A DNA stretch of 64,000 bases, from NCBI RefSeq assembly GCF_947495315.1, contig NZ_CANLYD010000005.1:347868-411867 (forward strand), given 5' to 3'. Below the pieces are notes generated by a model that saw only the letters and a program-made list of their open reading frames with translations, made no database searches and was not told the origin of the DNA. Below are positions 42,427 through 51,248 of the stretch, piece after piece. How positions within the stretch are numbered: position 1 is the stretch's first letter; every line of letters starts with the position of its first letter. The position numbers were made by a program, and so were the translations under genes. The stretch comes from an uncultured Aquimarina sp. (GTDB lineage Bacteria; Bacteroidota; Bacteroidia; Flavobacteriales; Flavobacteriaceae).

Positions 42427-43923
42427 ATGAAAATGATGAAATATATTATAAAAATAATAACTGTATTTACCATATTAACTATGTCCTCCTGTAGTGAGGA
42501 TACTATAGATTTAGAAGGTTTAGGTGCTGTAAGAGGTAGTGTAGTGGCTGTAGGGACAAATGAACCTTTAGAAAATGTAAAGATATCTACAAACCCTTCA
42601 TCTAGTACAGTTTTTACAGATGCAAATGGTGAGTATCTCATTGAAAATATCCCTTCAGGAGATTATTCATTGTCAGCTCAAAAAGAAGGGTTATTAGCAC
42701 AATTTGAAGCGATATCCGTAATTGCTGATAGAGAATTAGAAATAGTTTTCGAAATGGATATCGAAACAGCAGGTAATAGGCCTCCTGATACAGCTATTTT
42801 GGATTCACCAGTAGATAATTCTATAGATCAGCCATTGGAGGTCGATTTGGTTTGGACCGGTGTGGACCCCGATGATGATACGCTTACATATACAGTTACA
42901 TTGCGTAATGATGAGAATTCTGATGTAGAGATTTTTGAAAATATTACAGATACTACCTATACTTTGACGAACCTTTCTTATAAAGTTAAGTATTTCTGGC
43001 AGGTAAGTAGCAGTGACGGAATAAATGATCCTGTTAACAGTGGTACTTTTGCTTTTGAGACGATGAGTCCTCCAAATAATCGAATTGTATACACGAGATC
43101 TATTAATGGTAATAGCGTTATCTATTCTGCAAATGAGCAAGGAGGAACTGAAATTCAACTTACTTCAGAAACTAAAAATAGTTTCAGGCCAAGACGCAAT
43201 GTGGGAACTGGTAAAATTGCTTTTTTGCAATCCGTTGGTTCACAAACACATTTGTTTACAATGAACGAGGATGGTTCTCAGATAACGCAAGTTACTTCCC
43301 AAGTGTCAGTTGCAGGATTCAACTTAGGAGAAATTGATTTTTCCTGGTCCGACAATGGTTCGAAATTATTATTTCCTAATCAGGATAAACTATATAGTAT
43401 TAATGTGGGCGGAAGTGGTTTAACTCTGATATATCAAACGGTAAATGGAAACTTGATTTCGGAAGTGGATAAGAACGACAATAATAATATCATAGTGCTT
43501 AAAACAAATAACCTTGATGGGTATGAAGTAGAGATTTTTACGATTAATACTTCAGGTACGATATTAGATACAGTGTTATCAGGAGAGACTGGAGCAGCTG
43601 GAAGTGTGAATCTTTCGGTAGATGGCACTAAGCTTTTATATTGCCAAGATGTTTCTGGTTTCGAAAGTAGTGATTACAGGCAATTAGATTCTCATTTGTT
43701 TATTTATGATTTCGGTGATAGCTCTAGATTAGATATTTCTATAGAAAAGCCCGCAGGAACAAATGATTTGGATGCACGTTTTTCTCCAAATGAGGCTGCT
43801 CTGATTTTTGTAAACACTTCTAATGACGGTATATCGCAAAGAAACATACAGACCATGTCAATTTTAGAAATAGCTAATAGAGCTGATCTGATTACTGATG
43901 CTTCTATGGCTGATTGGGAATAA
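42427..43923 (+). CDS. TolB-type beta-propeller lipoprotein of the curli operon
   Basis: 498 residues from ATG 42427; an ATG at 42391 would overlap csgG and lacks the lipoprotein signal (FTILTMSSC, Cys ~21). Domains in order: carboxypeptidase-regulatory-like (GAVRGSVVAVGTNEPL...ENIPSGDYSLSAQ, ~30-105), fibronectin-type III (~110-210), and a WD40/TolB-like propeller (~215-498). It begins seven bases after csgG and is probably the last gene of the operon. It may anchor or shape fibres at the surface; that is inference. Confidence 0.75.
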   Translation: MKMMKYIIKIITVFTILTMSSCSEDTIDLEGLGAVRGSVVAVGTNEPLENVKISTNPSSSTVFTDANGEYLIENIPSGDYSLSAQKEGLLAQFEAISVIADRELEIVFEMDIETAGNRPPDTAILDSPVDNSIDQPLEVDLVWTGVDPDDDTLTYTVTLRNDENSDVEIFENITDTTYTLTNLSYKVKYFWQVSSSDGINDPVNSGTFAFETMSPPNNRIVYTRSINGNSVIYSANEQGGTEIQLTSETKNSFRPRRNVGTGKIAFLQSVGSQTHLFTMNEDGSQITQVTSQVSVAGFNLGEIDFSWSDNGSKLLFPNQDKLYSINVGGSGLTLIYQTVNGNLISEVDKNDNNNIIVLKTNNLDGYEVEIFTINTSGTILDTVLSGETGAAGSVNLSVDGTKLLYCQDVSGFESSDYRQLDSHLFIYDFGDSSRLDISIEKPAGTNDLDARFSPNEAALIFVNTSNDGISQRNIQTMSILEIANRADLITDASMADWE

Positions 43924-43926
43924 TAT

Positions 43927-43971
43927 AATTCTGAATTCAGAATTCTGAATTCAGAATTTCAACTATCTTTG
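43927..43971 (+). promoter_or_regulatory. purM promoter with an overlapping 32-bp palindrome
   Basis: TATCTTTG at 43964-43971 is an exact -7 box 30 bases before the purM ATG. Immediately upstream two copies of the palindrome AATTCTGAATTCAGAATT (43927-43944 and 43941-43958) overlap by four bases to make one 32-bp perfect palindrome. It covers the -33 position, where no TTG is present. It may also end the curli-operon transcript. Confidence 0.6.
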
Positions 43972-44000
43972 CGCTTTATTATCCGCATAATACTATAATA

Positions 44001-45182
44001 ATGAGTCAAGAAGTAAGTAAACGCTACGCTCAACGTGGGGTTTCAGCATCTAAAGAAGATGTTCATAGTGCTATCAAGAATATAGATAAAGGTCTTTTTC
44101 CAAAGGCATTTTGTAAAATAGTTCCGGATCATCTTACAGGTGATGAGGATTATTGTTTGATTATGCATGCAGATGGTGCTGGTACTAAATCTTCTCTGGC
44201 ATATATGTACTGGAAAGAAACAGGAGATGTTTCTGTATGGAAAGGTATTGCTCAGGATGCATTAATAATGAATATCGATGACTTATTATGTATTGGAGCT
44301 ACTGATAATATCATGCTTTCTTCAACTATAGGTAGAAACAAAAACCTAATTCCGGGAGAAGTAATTTCTGCCATTATTAATGGAACTGAAGAATTACTGG
44401 AAGAACTAAAAGATTTTGGAGTTACAATTCATTCTACAGGTGGTGAGACAGCAGATGTAGGGGATTTAGTTAGAACTATTATCGTAGACTCTACAGTAAC
44501 AGCACGTATGAAACGTAGCGATGTTATTGATAATGCAAATATAAAAGCAGGAGATGTAATTGTTGGTCTAGCTTCTTTTGGCCAGGCTACGTATGAAAAA
44601 GGATATAATGGTGGTATGGGAAGTAATGGTCTTACGTCTGCTCGTCATGATGTATTTCATAAAATTCTGGCAGAGAAATACCCAGAAAGTTTTGATGCTG
44701 CAGTGCCTTCTGATCTTGTCTATTCTGGAAAAACCAATCTTACCGATGAGGTAAAGAATGCTCCAATTGATGCAGGGAAATTGGTGTTATCGCCAACAAG
44801 AACCTATGCACCAATAATAAAAAAGATTTTATCTAAGTTTGATAGCGAAACTATTCACGGAATGGTGCATTGTAGTGGAGGAGCTCAAACTAAGATTTTA
44901 CATTTTGTAGATAACTTGCATATCATTAAAGATAATTTATTCGAGGTTCCTCCTTTGTTTCAACTGATACAAGAAAACTCAGGTACAGATTGGAAAGAAA
45001 TGTATCAGGTTTTTAATATGGGACATAGAATGGAATTGTATGTTTCTCAAGAGATTGCAGATGAGATTATTTCAATTTCTAAAAGTTTTGATGTAGATGC
45101 TAAAATTGTAGGTCGCGTAGAAAGTGCGGATGAAAAGAAACTCACTATCAATAGTGAATTCGGCACATACACGTATAATTAG
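44001..45182 (+). CDS. purM: Phosphoribosylformylglycinamidine cyclo-ligase (AIR synthase)
   Basis: 393 residues. The PurM N-domain has HADGAGTKSSLAYMYW and DALIMNIDDLLCIGA (metal/ATP Asp residues), and STGGETADVGDLVRTI is typical. It converts FGAM to AIR in purine synthesis using ATP. The Bacteroidota form is longer than E. coli PurM (345). It converges on msrA with a four-base overlap. Confidence 0.9.
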   Translation: MSQEVSKRYAQRGVSASKEDVHSAIKNIDKGLFPKAFCKIVPDHLTGDEDYCLIMHADGAGTKSSLAYMYWKETGDVSVWKGIAQDALIMNIDDLLCIGATDNIMLSSTIGRNKNLIPGEVISAIINGTEELLEELKDFGVTIHSTGGETADVGDLVRTIIVDSTVTARMKRSDVIDNANIKAGDVIVGLASFGQATYEKGYNGGMGSNGLTSARHDVFHKILAEKYPESFDAAVPSDLVYSGKTNLTDEVKNAPIDAGKLVLSPTRTYAPIIKKILSKFDSETIHGMVHCSGGAQTKILHFVDNLHIIKDNLFEVPPLFQLIQENSGTDWKEMYQVFNMGHRMELYVSQEIADEIISISKSFDVDAKIVGRVESADEKKLTINSEFGTYTYN

Positions 45183-45667
45183 AGATTTGTTTTTTCGACA
45201 TATTTTTTTCTAAGCAAGTCAAGTTTAGGGTGTATATACCGCTTGCAAAATGGTTTCTCAGGATTTTTTTTGTAATAATCTAAAAGCTCAGGTCTTGACA
45301 GTTTAAATTTATCTAATTTCAAAACTTGTGTAATTACCTTGTTTTCAAAATCTTCCTGTAGTTCATTTATATAAGTTTCGATAACCGTTTTTTGCTTTTC
45401 ATCAGTGTAGTAGACAGCGCTTCGATATTTTTCTCTAAAACTATGATTTGAAGTACTTTTGTGAGTATGTAAATGAATCTCAATCAAGTCTTTTAACTCA
45501 ATAGCTTCGGGATTATAAGATACAATTACCGCTTCAGAAAAAGAATTGTTTTTTCCAATACTAGAAATATAACCTTGTTCTACCAAAGTCACACCTTTTA
45601 AAGATTGGAAAACTGCCTCCGTACACCAGTGACACCCTCCGCCTAAGCCAATTTGTAAATCATTCAT
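45179..45667 (-). CDS. msrA: Peptide-methionine (S)-S-oxide reductase
   Basis: 162 residues starting at MNDLQIGLGGGCHWC; an upstream ATG adds three residues and is less likely. The GGCHWCTEAVF motif carries the catalytic Cys (residue ~12) with His in place of the usual Phe (GCFWC). HLHTHKS and FREKYRSAVYY are family motifs. It reduces oxidised methionine in proteins. The 3' end overlaps purM by four bases. Confidence 0.9.
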   Translation of the reverse strand: MNDLQIGLGGGCHWCTEAVFQSLKGVTLVEQGYISSIGKNNSFSEAVIVSYNPEAIELKDLIEIHLHTHKSTSNHSFREKYRSAVYYTDEKQKTVIETYINELQEDFENKVITQVLKLDKFKLSRPELLDYYKKNPEKPFCKRYIHPKLDLLRKKYVEKTNL

Positions 45668-45761
45668 TATATACAAAAGTCGTAAATTATTATAAATCCT
45701 TATGTTTTATTTCGAAAACCTGAAAAATCATTTTTAGTAATTCTCCAGGCTCTCGATCTAT

Positions 45762-45950
45762 ATAATTAACGTGAGTTATAACTTGAATCTATATAAAGCC
45801 GTCAAATTGAGTGGTTTTTCATAATGAAATGGAGAAAAATTGTATCGAAATTAGGCTTTATGACGAAAATCTCTTGTTTTCGATACATCCGCCCGAGGGC
45901 GGACACTCAAACTGACGAGACTTTCTTATGTCGAAACTCACGTTAATTAT
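45762..45950. repeat. MITE-like intergenic repeat, copy 2
   Basis: The element is bounded by a perfect 16-bp inverted repeat, ATAATTAACGTGAGTT (45762-45777) and AACTCACGTTAATTAT (45935-45950). The interior contains CCGCCC/GGGCGG and the same blocks as copy 1 in inverse orientation. It has no coding frame. No target-site duplication is certain. It lies downstream of a small minus-strand gene and upstream of msrA. Confidence 0.8.
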
Positions 45951-45967
45951 TAATTGAGAAGGATAAT

Positions 45968-46165
45968 TTATGATCCTAGTTCATCATTAAATTTAACCGT
46001 TTTGGTTTCTGTATCTTCTTCTTTTGTTTCTGTAAGTTCTATAGCGTTATCATCGTTAAATTTTCCTTCTTTTTTCTGAAAGAAAATCGGAACCGGAATC
46101 ATAGCCACCATAACAATAAACACGAGTAAGACGATACGTCTTAGTATTTTTTTAAATCTTTTCAT
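45968..46165 (-). CDS. Small single-pass membrane protein
   Basis: 65 residues. A basic N-terminus (MKRFKKILRR) leads into one membrane helix (IVLLVFIVMVAMIPVPIFF) and an acidic tail (NDDNAIELTETKEEDTETK). No family is recognised. The repeat element begins 18 bases after its stop. Confidence 0.5.
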   Translation of the reverse strand: MKRFKKILRRIVLLVFIVMVAMIPVPIFFQKKEGKFNDDNAIELTETKEEDTETKTVKFNDELGS

Positions 46166-46224
46166 TTTGGTAATAGTGTAAGCTACTATCTGTTATGATA
46201 GCAGTGTTTAGATGTTTTTGAAAA

Positions 46225-46240
46225 TTGGCTAAAAAGCCAA
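46225..46240 (-). terminator. Short hairpin after the 123-aa gene
   Basis: TTGGCT (46225-46230) and AGCCAA (46235-46240) form a six-bp stem with an AAAA loop; on the minus strand it is followed by TTTTC. It lies just after the stop of the gene ending at 46251. Confidence 0.5.
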
Positions 46241-46250
46241 GAATAAGGTG

Positions 46251-46622
46251 TTATATTAAATGAAAAGAATCTTCTTCAGTAGTGTAGTTGTTGCTTCTGA
46301 TACGAAATACTTTATGTGTTATTGTTAAAGAGATAGTACTGTTAAACTCTTTCGTCTTAACCAAAGATATCGTAGTGTGATGTTTTGATAGTTGTTTAAG
46401 GTAAGTGTGATAAAGGTTGAAATGTTCGTTAACCTTTATAGCATTTGCATACGATAATGTTTTGTCGCAACTTTTTTCATTAGAAATTACTAATTCAATT
46501 GTGGTTTGATTAACAATTGGTGGAGTATAATTAGTATATCCTCCAATACCGAGAAAAAGTAGAAGCGTAATGAACCAGCTTGAAATCAGGTTATTATTAT
46601 ATGTGCGCTTATGATTTAACAT
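46251..46622 (-). CDS. Hypothetical membrane-anchored protein
   Basis: 123 residues with one N-terminal hydrophobic helix (SSWFITLLLFLGIGGYTNY, residues ~14-32). The rest is rich in Thr, Ser, His and Asn without repeats; TTISLVKTKEFNSTISLTITHKVFRI suggests beta strands. Not recognised. Confidence 0.5.
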   Translation of the reverse strand: MLNHKRTYNNNLISSWFITLLLFLGIGGYTNYTPPIVNQTTIELVISNEKSCDKTLSYANAIKVNEHFNLYHTYLKQLSKHHTTISLVKTKEFNSTISLTITHKVFRIRSNNYTTEEDSFHLI

Positions 46623-46707
46623 TTCAGTTGTAAAAATACAATTTTTTGGCTTACATCATACCCCTAGAGAATATTAAAAGGCAATGTGACCTTTGAACAA
46701 AAAAGCG

Positions 46708-46715
46708 TACTTTTG
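46708..46715 (+). promoter_or_regulatory. -7 promoter box of prfA
   Basis: TACTTTTG is an exact TAnnTTTG box ending on base 46715, which rules out a GTG start there and supports the ATG at 46745. Confidence 0.6.
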
Positions 46716-46744
46716 TGAATTCCAAGCACAGGATAGATAGAATT

Positions 46745-47821
46745 ATGATTGATAAATTAAATATTGTAAAGCAACGATTTGATGAGGTGACCGATCTTAT
46801 TATTCAGCCAGATGTTATTTCTGATAGAAAAAGATATGTGCAGCTCAATAAAGAATATAAGGATCTCAAAGCATTGATGGATGTAAGAGATCACTATATT
46901 GAGTTGACTAATAATAAGAAGGAAGCAGAAGAAATCATTGATGATGGCAGTGATGCAGAAATGGTCGAGATGGCTAAAATGCAATTAGAAGAAGCCAAAG
47001 AAGAATTACCAGCTTTAGAGGAGAAAATAAGGTATATGTTAGTGCCTAAAGATCCGGAAGATGCTAAAAACTGTGTGGTAGAGATTCGTGCCGGAGCAGG
47101 TGGAGATGAAGCAAGTATTTTTGCTGGAGATTTATTTAGGATGTATACTAAATATTGCGAAGGTAAAGGCTGGAGTGTTAGTGTAGTTGATCTTAGCGAA
47201 GGAACTAGTGGTGGTTATAAAGAAATTATATTAGAAGTTAATGGGGAAGATGCTTACGGAACTATGAAATTCGAAGCAGGAGTGCATCGTGTGCAACGTG
47301 TACCTCAAACAGAAACACAAGGACGTGTTCATACAAGTGCCGCTACTGTAATGGTATTGCCTGAAGCTGAAGAGTTTGATGTGGAATTGGATATGACAGA
47401 AGTAAGAATCGAACGAACGACTTCTACAGGTCCTGGAGGACAATCTGTGAATACAACCTATTCTGCAATTAAATTACATCACGAGCCGACAGGTATGATT
47501 GTGAGTTGTCAGGATCAGAAATCTTCTCATAAAAACTTAGAAAAAGCATTAAAAGTATTACGTTCCAGATTATACGAGATAGAATTAGCTAAAAAACAAG
47601 CAGCCGATTCCGAGAAACGAAAGAGTATGGTGTCTTCTGGAGATAGATCAGCAAAAATCAGAACGTATAACTATCCTCAAGGTCGTGTAACTGATCATCG
47701 CATCGGATTAACCTTGTATGATCTAGGTAATATTATTAATGGCGATATTCAAAAAATTATAGACGAACTTCAGTTGGTGGAAAACACAGAGAAGTTAAAA
47801 GAGTCTAACGAGGTTTTTTAG
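46745..47821 (+). CDS. prfA: Peptide chain release factor 1
   Basis: 358 residues from ATG 46745 ([12 protein letters not shown]). The stop-codon-recognition motif appears as [17 protein letters not shown] (PxT tripeptide of RF1, reads UAA and UAG) and the peptidyl-hydrolysis motif GGQ in [11 protein letters not shown] (residues ~228-238). Start choice follows the promoter box and the usual length. It ends at a strong hairpin. Confidence 0.95.
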   Translation: MIDKLNIVKQRFDEVTDLIIQPDVISDRKRYVQLNKEYKDLKALMDVRDHYIELTNNKKEAEEIIDDGSDAEMVEMAKMQLEEAKEELPALEEKIRYMLVPKDPEDAKNCVVEIRAGAGGDEASIFAGDLFRMYTKYCEGKGWSVSVVDLSEGTSGGYKEIILEVNGEDAYGTMKFEAGVHRVQRVPQTETQGRVHTSAATVMVLPEAEEFDVELDMTEVRIERTTSTGPGGQSVNTTYSAIKLHHEPTGMIVSCQDQKSSHKNLEKALKVLRSRLYEIELAKKQAADSEKRKSMVSSGDRSAKIRTYNYPQGRVTDHRIGLTLYDLGNIINGDIQKIIDELQLVENTEKLKESNEVF

Positions 47822-47837
47822 ATATAATAACCTACTA

Positions 47838-47883
47838 AAAAAAATAGAGATCAGTAGCGCTAGTTGCTGATCTCTATTTTTTT
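47838..47883. terminator. Bidirectional terminator between prfA and the FG-GAP gene
   Basis: AAAAAAATAGAGATCAG (47838-47854) and CTGATCTCTATTTTTTT (47867-47883) form a 17-bp perfect stem with a 12-base loop. It serves prfA and the convergent gene, whose stop codon (47882-47884) overlaps the right arm. Confidence 0.9.
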
Positions 47884-49675
47884 ATTGTTTAATAAATTTT
47901 ATAGAATCAAAAGTATTTTCGTTTTTATAAATATTTAAAAAATAGATTCCTTTTGATAACTGTTGGGTATCGATTTCAACTGTCTCATTAATCATTGTAT
48001 AATTCTTTATAGGAAACGATTTTCCGGTGATGTCTACAACTTCGATTTCTTTGAACTCTAGTGCTGATGTCAAACCATCAATTCTAAGATAACTTCCTGT
48101 TGGAATCGGGTATGCAATTAAATCATTTTTAGATAAAGTTGGAATAGATAGTGTGTTGTCACTAGAACAGCTGTTGGTAAATGCAGAGCTTAATTCATCA
48201 CTGTTATCTAAAAAAGCATCGTTTGCTTTACAAATACATCTACCATCACTTTCCTTAAATGTAACATAGATAGCATCAGTTTCATAAGCTTTTACCGTGC
48301 ATTGCTCAAAACTTAATGGTCCAGTAACCGTTTGTGTATTATGATTCCAATTGGAAAATAAGGTTGTTCCTTCGTTCCAAAAATTAAATCCAGGCTCTTG
48401 AGGAAACTCACAAGGTTTTAAAAATAGAATATATAATGTTCCAGTTCCTCCTGCACCACCTCCAATATTTACAGCAAGGCTCCCATCGCCTCTAAGATCA
48501 CCAATAAAAGAAATTGATCTGGAGAAGCGTTCTTCAGATTCTAGAGAAAGATTAAAACCACCTTCTGTATTATTTATTTTAGTAAAAGTTTTTACAGTTT
48601 TATCTGAATTGAGATATAAGATATATGCGTGTCCTTCATCTTGCTGATTGGCACCTGTTATTAAATCAGGAACTCCATCTGAGTTAAGATCTCTTGGGCT
48701 AGCCATCGCATGTCCAAATTGAGCTCCGCTTGTTCCATTAGGATTCATTTCATCATCCAAGATATCTGTAAAACCTCCTATTCCTTCTGTGATCTTTTGT
48801 TTAGAAATAACATTGTAATTGTCACTACTTAAAGACAGAATCCAGATAGCTCCTTTACCACCTTCGGATTGAAATGCTCCTACAGCAAGTTCTTTATTTC
48901 CATCATTGTCAATATCTCCTAACATAGCAACCTCGCGACCCCCAAAAGAATCTCCATTTTCCAATCCTGATCCAAATCCTCCATTTATTGAACTTATTGT
49001 CACTATATCCGAAGTCTCAATTTCTGATTGTTCGTTTAAAAATAAAATACTAATAGCTCCTCTATCTGTTCCACCATCATCAGAACCAGGATTGCAAGCT
49101 ACTAAATCGATCCTTCCATCTTCATTGAGATCTCCAATAGCAGAAAGTCCCTGAGCGATAATATTAGAGTTTTTCACAAAACTCTTAACGGTGCCATCAC
49201 GATTTAAGTGGATAATGTATAGAGCTGTGTTAGATTGGGTTGGAGCAGAAACAGCAATATCAGGAATCGAATCATTGTTGTAATCTCCAATCCCTGCGAC
49301 ACCATATCCAAAGAAGTTTCCTTCGGTTAGTGTTTCGTTAAAATTACCTTCTAACATAGATATCTTTTGGTGTGTAGATACAGTTCCATCGGGATTCATA
49401 AATAAAATATACACTGCGCCGGCATCTGTTTCACCATCATCATCTGATCGTGCTCCTACTACTAGATCTAATACTCCATCGTTATTAATATCTCCGGCAA
49501 CGTCGTGATCTCTGCTAAAACGATCCCCTCCTTCAAGGGTGCCGTTAAACCCACCCTCTCCATCAGAAATATTTACAAAATTTTCGGGGCCATACAAGTT
49601 GGTATTTTGACTAAATAGTTTGGAATTATTTAGGAAAAGTGATATCCCTAAAAATATCAGAACAGTTGTTCTCAT
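47882..49675 (-). CDS. FG-GAP repeat protein with T9SS type A sorting domain
   Basis: 597 residues. A signal peptide (~1-23) is followed by seven or so FG-GAP/integrin-alpha-like repeats with calcium-loop motifs (DINNDGVLDLVVGA, DYNNDSIPDIAVSA, DLNEDGRIDLVACN, DIDNDGNKELAVGA, DLNSDGVPDLITGA) forming a beta-propeller, residues ~30-420. The last ~75 residues are a T9SS type A domain (AYPIPTGSYLRIDG...ISKGIYFLNIYK...KFIKQ style). Predicted to be exported by the gliding-associated secretion system and held at the surface. Confidence 0.9.
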   Translation of the reverse strand: MRTTVLIFLGISLFLNNSKLFSQNTNLYGPENFVNISDGEGGFNGTLEGGDRFSRDHDVAGDINNDGVLDLVVGARSDDDGETDAGAVYILFMNPDGTVSTHQKISMLEGNFNETLTEGNFFGYGVAGIGDYNNDSIPDIAVSAPTQSNTALYIIHLNRDGTVKSFVKNSNIIAQGLSAIGDLNEDGRIDLVACNPGSDDGGTDRGAISILFLNEQSEIETSDIVTISSINGGFGSGLENGDSFGGREVAMLGDIDNDGNKELAVGAFQSEGGKGAIWILSLSSDNYNVISKQKITEGIGGFTDILDDEMNPNGTSGAQFGHAMASPRDLNSDGVPDLITGANQQDEGHAYILYLNSDKTVKTFTKINNTEGGFNLSLESEERFSRSISFIGDLRGDGSLAVNIGGGAGGTGTLYILFLKPCEFPQEPGFNFWNEGTTLFSNWNHNTQTVTGPLSFEQCTVKAYETDAIYVTFKESDGRCICKANDAFLDNSDELSSAFTNSCSSDNTLSIPTLSKNDLIAYPIPTGSYLRIDGLTSALEFKEIEVVDITGKSFPIKNYTMINETVEIDTQQLSKGIYFLNIYKNENTFDSIKFIKQ

Positions 49676-49873
49676 GATTTGTGTTTTTTAAGTTGTAGAA
49701 CTTTGACTTTCAAAAAGTAAAAAGGTTTAAACTTAAAATGGATGTTTTGAAAATTCTATAAGTGTGAAAAATAAAGAAACCTCTTGTTTGTAGAGAATGA
49801 TTGGTTATTTAAGAGTACATGATTTAGAGTTTTTCTGTGTTTTTTTAGACATAATAAGATGTTTAGCAAAACT

Positions 49874-49912
49874 AAAAAAGAGGATAAATTCTAAAAATTT
49901 ATCCTCTTTTTT
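49874..49912. terminator. Terminator of lgt
   Basis: AAAAAAGAGGATAAATT (49874-49890) and AATTTATCCTCTTTTTT (49896-49912) are perfect 17-bp arms with a five-base loop, 20 bases past the lgt stop on the minus strand. Confidence 0.9.
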
Positions 49913-49931
49913 TGAACTCTTATTGCGCTTA

Positions 49932-50882
49932 TTATTTTAACGTGTATGATTTAGGATCTTCTGGAATTTTTTTGGCTCTAACCACAAAATACAAACCAAC
50001 AAGAATAAACGGAATACTTAGCCATTGTCCCGTAGATAAGGCATCCCCTAAAGCGTCTTCAAAACCTCCTTGACTCTTTTTAACATTTTCTACAATAAAA
50101 CGAACGATAAATATCAGCATCATATACATTCCGAAAAGAAAACCTCTGTTGTTTCTTTTGTCTGTTTTCCAATAAAATAACCAAAGTATTAGAGATACAA
50201 AGATATATCCAAATGCTTCGTATAGTTGAGCAGGATGGCGATATGGAATTGCTTCTAATAAATTAGAGAACTGTGGATCATTGACAACAGCAGAATATGC
50301 TTCATTCACATTTTTGATTCCGGTCTCCCTTATTACTTCAGCTTTACGTAAGCCATCTCTGATGAACTTTACCCCAAAAGCCGAATCACCAGAAGGTTCT
50401 CCTATGATTTCTGAGTTAAAAAAGTTTCCTAATCGAACAAAAATTCCTCCAACTGCAGCAGGAATAGTAACCCTATCTATAATCCATAAAGGATGTTTCT
50501 TCAGAACGTTTTTAGAATAATAGTACATAGCAATAATAAAAGCAATTGCCGCTCCATGACTTGCTAGTCCTCTAAAACCAATGAACTCAAACGCTGGATT
50601 GAATTTAAAAGGTAAAATAATTTCCAATAAATTATTTCTATAATAATCCCAGTCATAAAAAAAGACATGTCCTAGTCTAGCGCCTAATAAAGTACCTATA
50701 ACTGCATAAATGAATACGGAATCCAGTTTTTCCATAGAAATGTTTTCTCGGACATATATTTTCTTCATTAAATACCAGCCTAGTGAGAATGCAACTACAA
50801 ACATTAGGCTGTAAAAACGAATGACAAAAAAGCCAAGATCGAATCCTTCTATGGGATTCCAAACTATTTTAGAGAATATCAT
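49932..50882 (-). CDS. lgt: Prolipoprotein diacylglyceryl transferase
   Basis: 316 residues, seven membrane helices. GARLGHVFFYDWDYY, GFRGLASHGAAIAFI and the signature VRLGNFFNSEIIGEPS (Arg-Asn-Glu catalytic region, residues ~151-166), then YRHPAQLYEA, are diagnostic. It transfers diacylglycerol from phosphatidylglycerol to the lipobox cysteine, the first step for the lipoproteins elsewhere in this window. Downstream of yidD on the same strand. Confidence 0.95.
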   Translation of the reverse strand: MIFSKIVWNPIEGFDLGFFVIRFYSLMFVVAFSLGWYLMKKIYVRENISMEKLDSVFIYAVIGTLLGARLGHVFFYDWDYYRNNLLEIILPFKFNPAFEFIGFRGLASHGAAIAFIIAMYYYSKNVLKKHPLWIIDRVTIPAAVGGIFVRLGNFFNSEIIGEPSGDSAFGVKFIRDGLRKAEVIRETGIKNVNEAYSAVVNDPQFSNLLEAIPYRHPAQLYEAFGYIFVSLILWLFYWKTDKRNNRGFLFGMYMMLIFIVRFIVENVKKSQGGFEDALGDALSTGQWLSIPFILVGLYFVVRAKKIPEDPKSYTLK

Positions 50883-50963
50883 GTGGTAATCTATTTTTCA
50901 AGGGTAAATATAGGTATTTAATTAAATTCGAAATTACAAATGGAATAATAATGAGTTAAAGTG

Positions 50964-51239
50964 CTATTTAGATGAGTTAACTTTCTTTTCTTGGTTAGTA
51001 TCCGGAACAGGATCGTAACCACTACCTCCCCAAGGATGGCAACTAAAAATTCGTTTTATAGCAAGTTTTCCTCCCTTGAGTAATCCATGTTTTTGTAATG
51101 CTTCTACAGTGTAGTGAGAACAAGTAGGTTGGTATCTACATGTGGCTGGAGTTAAGGGTGAAATTAAATTTTGATACAATTTTACCAATCCGACAAACGG
51201 CATAATCAAAATCTTTTTTAATGTTAATTTTGAAGCCAA
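50964..51239 (-). CDS. yidD: Membrane protein insertion efficiency factor YidD
   Basis: 91 residues. [31 protein letters not shown]...[13 protein letters not shown] contains the conserved CRY.PTCS.Y cysteines and the WGG.GYDPVP tail. YidD assists YidC in membrane protein insertion. The start is nine bases after the end of cysS, so the two are likely co-transcribed. Confidence 0.93.
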   Translation of the reverse strand: MASKLTLKKILIMPFVGLVKLYQNLISPLTPATCRYQPTCSHYTVEALQKHGLLKGGKLAIKRIFSCHPWGGSGYDPVPDTNQEKKVNSSK

Positions 51240-51248
51240 AATATAGGA

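Noticed and set aside
46715..46744. GTG start for prfA at 46715
   Set aside because: It coincides with the last base of a consensus -7 box; ATG 46745 gives the standard RF1 length.
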